NCBI GenBank assembly: GCA_030044045.1
Contig: JASHWO010000076.1
Span: 1-5,399, forward strand
Direction of reading: 5' to 3'
Source of the DNA: Acidimicrobiales bacterium
GTDB taxonomy: Bacteria > Actinomycetota > Acidimicrobiia > Acidimicrobiales > RAAP-2
DNA: 5,399 nt
Below the pieces are notes generated by a model, which worked only from the letters and a program-made list of their open reading frames with translations, did no database searches and was not told the origin of the DNA. The translations under genes and the position numbers were made by a program. The stretch's first letter is position 1. Each line of letters opens with the position of its first letter. Of this stretch, positions 1 to 5,383 are shown in pieces.

Positions 1-29
1 GCCGGCCCGGGGTGCCGCGGCACGCCGGC
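1..29 (-). terminator. Possible hairpin downstream of the acyl-CoA dehydrogenase gene
   Basis: GTGCCGCGGCAC (12-23) is a perfect 12-nt palindrome flanked by GCCGGC at 1-6 and 24-29, which can pair with each other, leaving an asymmetric bulge. It lies 25 to 53 nt after the stop codon of the last gene. There is no U-tract, so a terminator role is only a guess. The rest of 1-53 shows no other feature. Confidence 0.2.
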
Positions 30-53
30 GGTGGGCGCCAGCGGCTCACGGCG

Positions 54-1274
54 TCAGCGACCCAGCAGGTCCCGGGCGATGTGGGTGACCTGGATCTCGT
101 CAGTGCCGGCGTAGATCTGGAACACCTTGGCGTCGCGGGCGAGCTGCTCCACCCGGAACTCGGCCATGTACCCGTTGCCCCCGAAGAGCTGTACCGCCTC
201 CATCGCCACCTCGGTGGCCGCCTGGGCCGCGTAGAGCTTCATGGCCGAGGCCTCGGCCAGGGTGAGGCTCCGACCGGCCGCCGACATCTCGATGTGGCGG
301 AACACCAGGTTCTCCACGTTCAGCCGGGCCACCTCCATGCGGGCCAGCTTGAGCTGGACGAGCTGGAAGTCGCCGATCGGCTTGCCCCAGAGCAGCCGAT
401 CCCTGGCGTAGGCCACCGACCGCTGCAGGCACTCCTCGATCACCCCGAGGGCCATGGCGGCCACGCCCGCCCGCTCGGCTACGAACGTGCGCCGCGCGCT
501 CTCCCGGCCGCCGCTCCCCGGCCGGTCGGTGGCGTCACCCAGGAGCCGCTCCGGCCCCACCTGCACGTCGGTGAGGAACAGCTCGCCGGTGGGAGACGAG
601 TGCAGGCCCATTTTCCGGAGGGGCTTCGACTGTTCCAGCCCTTCCATCCCCCGGTCCAGCACGAAGGTGAGGACCGGCCGCCGGCGCAGGTCGGTGCCCG
701 AGCCGTCATCGAGCTTGGCGTAGAACACGATCGTGTCGGCGTAGGGGCCGTTGGTGGTGAAGGTCTTCGTGCCGTTCAGCACGTAGCCGTCGCCGTCCGG
801 CCGGGCCGTGGCCCGCATGCCGCCCAGGGCGTCCGACCCCGAGTCGGGCTCGGTGATGGCCCAGGAGCCGATGGTGTCCAGGGTGAGCAGGTCCCGGCCC
901 CAGCGCGCCATCTGCTCCGGGGTGCCTCGCTGCATGATCGTCCCCGCCGCCAGCCCGGTGGTCACCCCCAGGGCGGTCACGATGCCCGGGCAGCGCCGGG
1001 AGAGCTCGACGATGGGGACGAGGGTCGCCGCCGCCTGCAACCCTCCTTCGGGACCTGCCCCGCCGTCCTCGCCCGACTGCCTGCGGGCCAGCGCCCGCTC
1101 GAAACCCTCCCGGGCCAGCTGGTCCAGCCCGAAGGTGGCGTACAGCTTGCGCAGGATGTCGTACGGGGGGAGGTTCCCGTGCTCCAGCTCGTCCAGCCGC
1201 GGGTCGATCTCCTCGACGGCGAACCGCCGGACGGCGTCCCGGATCGCCTGGTGCTCCTCGGACCACTCGTACAC
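54..1274 (-). CDS. Acyl-CoA dehydrogenase family flavoprotein
   Basis: Predicted cytosolic FAD enzyme of 406 aa that oxidises an acyl-CoA thioester to the 2,3-enoyl-CoA and passes electrons to an electron-transfer flavoprotein. Visible: the N-terminal helical domain opens with SEEHQAIRDAVRRFA; the first family signature is AITEPDSGSD at 139-148; the C-terminal signature QLFGGNGY is at 362-369, followed by RDAKVFQIYAGTDEIQ. The medium-chain-type catalytic Glu (YEGT) is Ala389 here. Glu267 in VAERAG aligns by eye with the catalytic Glu of isovaleryl- and long-chain acyl-CoA dehydrogenases, so activity is probably kept. In signature 2 a usual Arg is Gln377 (VEQLARD). A Gly/Glu-rich stretch at about 67-80 looks like a loop insertion. 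The GTG start 9 nt after the pstA stop gives a normal family N-terminus, though the ribosome site is weak. Probably read through from the pst operon. Substrate cannot be told; the family call is firm. Confidence 0.93.
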   Translation of the reverse strand: MYEWSEEHQAIRDAVRRFAVEEIDPRLDELEHGNLPPYDILRKLYATFGLDQLAREGFERALARRQSGEDGGAGPEGGLQAAATLVPIVELSRRCPGIVTALGVTTGLAAGTIMQRGTPEQMARWGRDLLTLDTIGSWAITEPDSGSDALGGMRATARPDGDGYVLNGTKTFTTNGPYADTIVFYAKLDDGSGTDLRRRPVLTFVLDRGMEGLEQSKPLRKMGLHSSPTGELFLTDVQVGPERLLGDATDRPGSGGRESARRTFVAERAGVAAMALGVIEECLQRSVAYARDRLLWGKPIGDFQLVQLKLARMEVARLNVENLVFRHIEMSAAGRSLTLAEASAMKLYAAQAATEVAMEAVQLFGGNGYMAEFRVEQLARDAKVFQIYAGTDEIQVTHIARDLLGR

Positions 1275-1283
1275 GAGGACACC

Positions 1284-2159
1284 CTAGGCCGCACGCCCTT
1301 CCGCATGGCGCTGGGTGCGGGCCACGATGATCCGGGCGGTGACCAGGAGCAGCAGTACCAGGACCACCAGGACCAGGGCGGCGTCGTAGGCCAGCACGTT
1401 GGCGTGGTGGCTAGGTGTGTCCCAGAAGGTGTACACCATGTAGGTGAGGTAGCTGAACCTGTGGTCGCCGGTGAACGAGCCTGTCCATAGGGACCCGGAG
1501 AACCCGGCGGTGTAGATGAGCGGCGCCGTCTCGCCGCCGGCAATGGCCAGGGCGATGAGCAGGCCGGTCACGATGCCCGGTGCCGCGCTCTTCAGCACCA
1601 CTTTGCGCAGCCCGTAGCCGGTGGACATGCCCAGGGCCTCGGCGCCCTCTCGGTAGCCGGTGGGCACCTGGCGCAGGGCGGTCTCGGTGGCCTTGGCGAT
1701 GTAGGGCACCACCATGATGGAGAGGATGACCAGCGCCGCCAGCAGCGATTCCCCCCAGTGCAGGCCGATCACCAGGGCCACGTAGCCGACGTAGCCCAGT
1801 ACGATGGAGGGGAAGCCGGAGAGCACGTCGGAGGCGAGCCGCAGTAGCGAGCCGCCGGCCCGCCCGCCCCGCCGGGGCTTGGCCAGCTCGGCCAGGTGGA
1901 TGCCGGCCAGCACGCCCACGGTGCCGGCCATGACCAGCACCCCGGCCATCAGGACGAGGGTGCCCACCAGCGGGCCCAGCAGCCCGCCGTTGTTGTCGAC
2001 CAGCGCGGTCCACAGCACGTTCCAGCGCCAGGTGGGCGCCGCCCGGCCCACCACGCCGGCCAGGACCCAGGCGGCGGGGGCCAGCACCAGGGCCAGGGCC
2101 AGGTAGGTGCCGGCCCGGAAGAGCACGGAGAACACGGTGCGCCGGCGGGACCGGGGCAT
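1284..2159 (-). CDS. pstA: Phosphate ABC transporter permease PstA
   Basis: One of the two membrane subunits of the high-affinity phosphate importer; it pairs with PstC to form the channel and docks on PstB. The protein is 291 aa, normal for PstA. A basic N-terminus (PRSRRR) precedes membrane segments at roughly 16-38, 60-90, 113-133, 137-155, 194-219 and 257-280. The cytoplasmic EAA loop that contacts the ATPase is at 171-195 (EGAEALGMS, then PGI). GGETAPLIYTAG at 208-219 is the PstA hallmark (usually RAxGETAPLLLTA), here with Ala-Gly before GETAP instead of the common Arg. The ATG lies 2 nt after the pstC stop, with only a weak G-rich ribosome site, so translation is probably coupled to pstC. 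It shares the pst transcript. Confidence 0.95.
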   Translation of the reverse strand: MPRSRRRTVFSVLFRAGTYLALALVLAPAAWVLAGVVGRAAPTWRWNVLWTALVDNNGGLLGPLVGTLVLMAGVLVMAGTVGVLAGIHLAELAKPRRGGRAGGSLLRLASDVLSGFPSIVLGYVGYVALVIGLHWGESLLAALVILSIMVVPYIAKATETALRQVPTGYREGAEALGMSTGYGLRKVVLKSAAPGIVTGLLIALAIAGGETAPLIYTAGFSGSLWTGSFTGDHRFSYLTYMVYTFWDTPSHHANVLAYDAALVLVVLVLLLLVTARIIVARTQRHAEGRAA

Positions 2160-2161
2160 CC

Positions 2162-3244
2162 CTAGACCCCCCGTCCCACGGGCCCGGCCAGCCGTCCGGT
2201 GCGACGGACGATCACGCGGGCGGCCAGGTTGACCAGGACCGAGATGACGGCCAGCACCAGGGCGATCTCGGCCAGGGTCCGCACGGCGAACCCGGTACCG
2301 TCGGTCAGGGCCGAGCCGAGCTGGGTCAGGACGGTGGCGGCGACGGTCGTCATCGGCGAGTAGACGTTCGGCGCCACGTGCAGGATGGACCCGGTGATCA
2401 TGGCCATGGCGATGGTCTCCCCCAGAGCCCGCCCCAGCCCGAGGGCGGCGGCCCCGACGATCCCCGAGCGCACCCAGGGGATGGTGACCCGGTGGGCCAC
2501 CTCCCAGTCGGTCATGCCCAGGGCCTCGCCGCCCTCCTTCGGCAGGGGGGGCACCTGGGCGAAGAGGTCCCGGGTGGTGGCGGTGATGATGGGGACGATC
2601 ATCAGGGTGAGCACCAGCCCCCCGGTGAGCAACCCCTCGCCGTGGCCCACTGTGCCCCGGAAGAAGCGGAGCACCGGCACGTCGGGCATGTGGTGAGCGA
2701 TGGCCGGGTAGACGTCACGGGCCACGACGGGACCGAAGGTGAGGGCCCCCCACAGCCCGATGATCACGCTGGGGATGCCGGCCAGCAGCTCGATGGCGAA
2801 GCCGAGAGGTCGGGAGATCCAGCGGGGCAGCCGCTCGGTCAGGGCGAAGGCGCAGCCGACGGAGATGGGCAGGGCGAGGACCACGGCGATGGCCGAGGTC
2901 TGGAGGGTGCCGAGGATGAGCGGCCAGATGCCGTAGGAGGAGCCCTTCGGGTGGGCCACGCCGTCGGTGTGGACGGTGACGGCGTAGGCGCTGCCGATCT
3001 TGAACGAGGAGCCGGTGAAGAAGGACCAGCCGTTGACCCGGATGGCCGGGTAGGCCTTCACGGCCAGCACGGTCACGGCGAACACCAGGGCGACCAGGGG
3101 CAGCACCACCGCCACCCGAGCGCACCACTTCCAGGCACCTGTCTCGGCGCCCCGGGCCGCACCGGCCACCCGCCGGAGGAGGGAGGGCCGGCCGGTTCGG
3201 GGGGCGGCGGGCAGTCCGCCCGCCGCCCCCTCCACCGTGGTCAC
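2162..3244 (-). CDS. pstC: Phosphate ABC transporter permease PstC
   Basis: Second channel subunit of the phosphate importer, 360 aa from the chosen start. After a 40-residue Pro/Gly/Arg-rich cytoplasmic N-terminus, membrane segments run at about 43-64, 106-136, 146-170, 204-222, 260-286 and 321-346. The EAA loop is at 237-261 (EGGEALGMT, ending RSGI) and is followed by GRALGETIAMAMITG at 271-285, the PstC hallmark. The chosen GTG (3242-3244) overlaps the pstS stop in a GTGA junction, which suggests translational coupling; no Shine-Dalgarno is visible there. An in-frame GTG at 3167-3169 (residue 26) would also leave all membrane segments intact and would place the 13-bp hairpin at 3200-3230 in an intergenic space, but its upstream bases are pyrimidine-rich and hold no ribosome site. 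The family is certain; the start is less so. Confidence 0.94.
   Translation of the reverse strand: MTTVEGAAGGLPAAPRTGRPSLLRRVAGAARGAETGAWKWCARVAVVLPLVALVFAVTVLAVKAYPAIRVNGWSFFTGSSFKIGSAYAVTVHTDGVAHPKGSSYGIWPLILGTLQTSAIAVVLALPISVGCAFALTERLPRWISRPLGFAIELLAGIPSVIIGLWGALTFGPVVARDVYPAIAHHMPDVPVLRFFRGTVGHGEGLLTGGLVLTLMIVPIITATTRDLFAQVPPLPKEGGEALGMTDWEVAHRVTIPWVRSGIVGAAALGLGRALGETIAMAMITGSILHVAPNVYSPMTTVAATVLTQLGSALTDGTGFAVRTLAEIALVLAVISVLVNLAARVIVRRTGRLAGPVGRGV
3200..3230 (-). other. Perfect 13-bp GC hairpin at the pstS/pstC junction
   Basis: On the plus strand GGGGGCGGCGGGC (3200-3212) and GCCCGCCGCCCCC (3218-3230) are exact reverse complements around a 5-nt loop. In the transcript the stem begins 10 nt after the pstS stop codon. 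No U-tract follows, so it is not a canonical intrinsic terminator. Stable hairpins after binding-protein genes are known to shield the upstream message from 3' exonucleases and to lower expression of the downstream permease genes; that role here is inference. If pstC starts at 3244 the hairpin lies within its codons 5-15. Confidence 0.75.
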
Positions 3245-4350
3245 TTGATGGACTTGATCTGCGTCTCGGACTGCTGGGCCACCGAGGTGGGCAGCGGCCG
3301 GAAGTTCACCTGGCCCAGGTAGCTGAGGCTGTTCCCGTCCTTCGGGTTGATGGCCCACTCCAGCACGGAGCGCACGGCCTTGGCCTCTGTCGAGCTGGAC
3401 TGCTTCTTCGACACCACGGCGTACTCGTAGTTGATGATCGGGTAGCCGCCCTTCACCTTGCCGTCGATCATCGAGATGGCCCCTGTGGCCGGGGTCTTCT
3501 TGGTGAAGCCCGCCGCCTCGGCGTTGATGGTTGTGGTGGTCGGCATGACGTACTGACCGTCACCGTTCTCCATCTGGGCGTAGGTCAGCCCGTCGCCGAG
3601 GGCCTGGGTCTGGTAGCTGATGCCGGCGTAGGCGATGCAGCCGACGGTGGTCTTGCAGGCGGCCACCATGCCCGAGTTCCCTGTCTCGCCCAGGGCGCCG
3701 GGGGCGGCCGGCCATGTCACCGTGGTGTTGTACCCGACCTTTGTGGCCCATGTCTTTGTGCTGTCCGACAGGTAGGTGGTGAACAGGAAGGTGTCGCCGC
3801 TGCCGTCGATCCGGTGCAGGGTGACCACCGGGATGTCGGGCAGCGTCACCCCCGGGTTCAGCTTGGCGATGGCTGCTGTGTTCCAGGAGGTGATCTTGCC
3901 CGTGTACATGCCGGCCAGGATCTTCCCGTTCAGCTTCAGGTGGGCGGTCACCCCGGTCACGTTGTAGAAGATCTCCTGGGCCGAGATGGCCAGGGGGACG
4001 TTGATCAGTGTCTTGTCGGCCTGCTTGTCGGCTGTCGACAGGTAGGCGTCGGACGAGCCGATCTGCACGATGCCGGCGGTGGCGTCGCTGATCCCCTTGC
4101 CCGATCCGCCGGCTGCCGTCTGGAGCGTCACCTGCCGGTAGGTCTGGCTGTAGCCGGGTGCCCACAGGTTCCACAGCGGGTAGAGGAGCGAGCTCCCCGC
4201 TTCGGCCACGGTCGCCGTGGCCGGCTTTTCCACGGTGAGCGAAACCGTCTTGGACTTCGCCCAGGCCGGGGTGGCCGTGGCGGCCAGCGCCAGCGCCGTG
4301 GCGGCCACGGCCGCCGGGACCAGCAGTTTGGCTCGGATGGTCCGAGTCAC
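3241..4350 (-). CDS. pstS: Phosphate-binding protein PstS, secreted
   Basis: Extracytoplasmic phosphate receptor of the Pst importer, 369 aa. The GTG start follows AAGGAGG with a 6-nt gap and is followed at once by a signal peptide: RTIRAK, a hydrophobic core at 9-26, and a likely signal peptidase I site after AWA (residue 31). There is no lipobox cysteine, unlike many actinobacterial PstS lipoproteins. Ligand-site motifs are in family order: GSSLLYPLWNLW (52-63), GSGKGI (82-87), QIGSSDAYLS (96-105, Asp101), LHRIDGSGDTFLFTTYLS (178-195, Arg180 and Ser184) and GNSGMVAAC (224-232). The residue after SG, Thr141 in E. coli PstS, is Asp186 here. Cys232 and Cys238 could form a disulfide outside the cell. 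An open frame extends further upstream, but it overlaps pstB in another frame and lacks family residues. Thr is encoded by ACA unusually often compared with the neighbours. Confidence 0.95.
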   Translation of the reverse strand: MTRTIRAKLLVPAAVAATALALAATATPAWAKSKTVSLTVEKPATATVAEAGSSLLYPLWNLWAPGYSQTYRQVTLQTAAGGSGKGISDATAGIVQIGSSDAYLSTADKQADKTLINVPLAISAQEIFYNVTGVTAHLKLNGKILAGMYTGKITSWNTAAIAKLNPGVTLPDIPVVTLHRIDGSGDTFLFTTYLSDSTKTWATKVGYNTTVTWPAAPGALGETGNSGMVAACKTTVGCIAYAGISYQTQALGDGLTYAQMENGDGQYVMPTTTTINAEAAGFTKKTPATGAISMIDGKVKGGYPIINYEYAVVSKKQSSSTEAKAVRSVLEWAINPKDGNSLSYLGQVNFRPLPTSVAQQSETQIKSIK

Positions 4351-4356
4351 AGGGTT

Positions 4357-4363
4357 CCTCCTT
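4357..4363 (-). promoter_or_regulatory. Strong Shine-Dalgarno of pstS
   Basis: The minus strand reads AAGGAGG followed by AACCCT and then GTG. This near-perfect match to the anti-Shine-Dalgarno, with a 6-nt gap, fixes the pstS start at 4350. The 25 or so bases before it (4364-4388) are A/C-rich with almost no G, which should keep the site unfolded. It is the only strong ribosome site in the window, in line with the need for more binding protein than permease. Confidence 0.9.
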
Positions 4364-4391
4364 GTGGTTGGTGTATGTGTTGCTGCTGGGC

Positions 4392-4417
4392 GGGGTGCAG
4401 GCCGGCGCGCGGCCCCC
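4392..4417 (-). other. GC hairpin in the pstB-pstS spacer
   Basis: GGCCG (4400-4404) and CGGCC (4410-4414) pair around a 5-nt loop, and GGG within 4392-4395 can pair with CCC (4415-4417) across a TGCA bulge. It lies just after the pstB stop and before the unstructured pstS leader. No U-tract is present. It may mark an mRNA processing or partial termination point, but in DNA this GC-rich such a short stem can arise by chance. Confidence 0.35.
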
Positions 4418-4424
4418 GTCCCGC

Positions 4425-5285
4425 TCAGCCCATGCGGCCGGTGACGTACCGCTCGGTCTCGGGTTGTACGGGCTTGTCGAAGAGGTCGGTGGTGGGGCCG
4501 TGCTCCACCAGCCGGCCCTGGTAGAAGAACATCGTCTGGTGGGAGACCCGGCGGGCCTGGCCCAGGTTGTGGGTCACCACGATGAGGGTGAGGGCCGGGG
4601 CCATCCGGCGCAGGAGCGCCTCCACGTACTCGGTGGAGATGGGGTCGAGGGCCGAGGTGGGCTCGTCCAACAGGAGCACGTCGGGGCCGACGGCCAGGGC
4701 CCGGGCCAGGCAGAGGAGCTGCTGCTGGCCGCCGGAGAGGCGGAAGGGCGAGTCCCCCAGGCGGTCCTTGACCGCGTCCCACAGGCCCACCTCGGTCAGC
4801 CGCTGCTCGGCCACCACGTCGAGCTGCTTGCCCTTGGCGATGCGGTGGGCCTTCACTCCCGCCACCACGTTGTCGCGGATGGACATGGGGAACGGATTGG
4901 GCCGCTGGAAGAGCATGCCCACCCGGCGGCGCAGGCCCAGGAGATCCTGGTCGGCCGACCAGATGCTCTTCCCGTCCAGGTGGACGTCGCCCTGGTAACG
5001 GAAGCCCTGGACCTTGTCGTTCATCCGGTTCAGCGTGCGCAGGAAGGTCGACTTGCCCGACCCGGTGGGGCCGATGAGGGCGGTGATGGTGCCCCGGGTG
5101 AAGCGCATGTCGACGTCGGAGAGGATGGACTTGTCGCCGAACTGCAGGCCAAGGCGGCGGGCCTCCATCACCTCGGCCGGGCGGCTCCGATCAGGGTCCA
5201 TCGCCTCCAGGATCGGATCCACCGCCGGTGGCGCCGGCTTCGGCGCCGTGGTCGTCGGAGGCACCCGGCGCTCGTCGGCGTTCAT
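4425..5285 (-). CDS. pstB: Phosphate ABC transporter ATPase PstB
   Basis: Cytoplasmic ATPase subunit that dimerises and drives phosphate import through PstC-PstA. All nucleotide-binding motifs are in order in 286 aa: A-loop Phe49, Walker A GPTGSGKST (72-80), Q-loop FQRPNPFPMSIRDNV (126-140, Gln127), signature LSGGQ (183-187), Walker B LLLDEP with Glu208, D-loop SALDP (211-215) and switch His239 in VVTHN. The PNPFPMSI string and LRTLNRMND are characteristic of PstB within the ABC family. Two oddities: the family's QQQRLC is QQQLLC here (Leu190 for a well-kept Arg), and a Pro/Ala-rich N-terminal tail of about 38 residues makes it longer than the usual 250-260 aa. No Shine-Dalgarno precedes the ATG, and a -10-like TAACACT ends 6 nt upstream, so the message may be leaderless. 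It is the first gene of the operon, whereas pstB is usually last. Confidence 0.96.
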   Translation of the reverse strand: MNADERRVPPTTTAPKPAPPAVDPILEAMDPDRSRPAEVMEARRLGLQFGDKSILSDVDMRFTRGTITALIGPTGSGKSTFLRTLNRMNDKVQGFRYQGDVHLDGKSIWSADQDLLGLRRRVGMLFQRPNPFPMSIRDNVVAGVKAHRIAKGKQLDVVAEQRLTEVGLWDAVKDRLGDSPFRLSGGQQQLLCLARALAVGPDVLLLDEPTSALDPISTEYVEALLRRMAPALTLIVVTHNLGQARRVSHQTMFFYQGRLVEHGPTTDLFDKPVQPETERYVTGRMG

Positions 5286-5291
5286 GACGAC

Positions 5292-5298
5292 AGTGTTA
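5292..5298 (-). promoter_or_regulatory. Putative -10 element of the pst operon
   Basis: The minus strand reads TAACACT, ending 6 nt before the pstB ATG. Read as TAACAC it misses the actinobacterial TANNNT consensus at one base. Its distance to the ATG is that of leaderless actinobacterial promoters, where transcription starts at or next to the start codon, and no ribosome site lies between. It sits just downstream of the PHO-box-like repeats, as expected for an activator-dependent promoter. Confidence 0.5.
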
Positions 5299-5302
5299 CG
5301 GG

Positions 5303-5357
5303 CCCAGGTGAACGTCCTGGAAACTCTTGGAGAACTCCACGCGAATTACAGGCAAAA
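5303..5357 (-). promoter_or_regulatory. PHO-box-like tandem 11-nt repeats
   Basis: Read on the minus strand, consecutive 11-nt units are TTTTGCCTGTA (5347-5357), ATTCGCGTGGA (5336-5346), GTTCTCCAAGA (5325-5335), GTTTCCAGGAC (5314-5324) and GTTCACCTGGG (5303-5313). Streptomyces PhoP binds direct repeats of 11 nt with core GTTCACC. The proximal unit matches the core 7/7, the unit at 5325 matches 6/7 and the others 4/7. The three proximal units are convincing and the two distal ones tentative. Placement before a pst operon supports induction on phosphate starvation by a PhoP- or RegX3-type regulator, which is not encoded here. Confidence 0.7.
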
Positions 5358-5383
5358 GTTCTGTGGCGCCACGGTGCCGGGGC

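Noticed and set aside
12..1490. Long plus-strand open frame of 492 codons opposite the dehydrogenase gene
   Set aside because: It is rich in Gly, His, Arg, Pro and Val with no recognisable motif, as expected of the reverse strand of a GC-rich gene. The minus-strand gene has clear family signatures.
2378..3322. Plus-strand open frame of 314 codons opposite pstC
   Set aside because: The product is a low-complexity run of Gly, Asp, His and Gln with no fold or motif, and pstC on the other strand is unmistakable.
3245..3358. ATG-type start of pstC 38 codons upstream of 3244
   Set aside because: It lies wholly inside pstS and encodes residues unlike the PstC family. The GTGA overlap with the pstS stop is a more natural start.
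4351..4782. Upstream extension of the pstS open frame by 144 codons
   Set aside because: It overlaps pstB in another frame, is Pro/Arg/Gly-rich, would bury the signal peptide, and ignores the strong ribosome site before the GTG at 4350.
5329..5338. GGAG-TT-CTCC inverted repeat upstream of pstB
   Set aside because: It falls inside the phased 11-nt direct repeats, and a 4-bp arm is too short to propose a separate operator.
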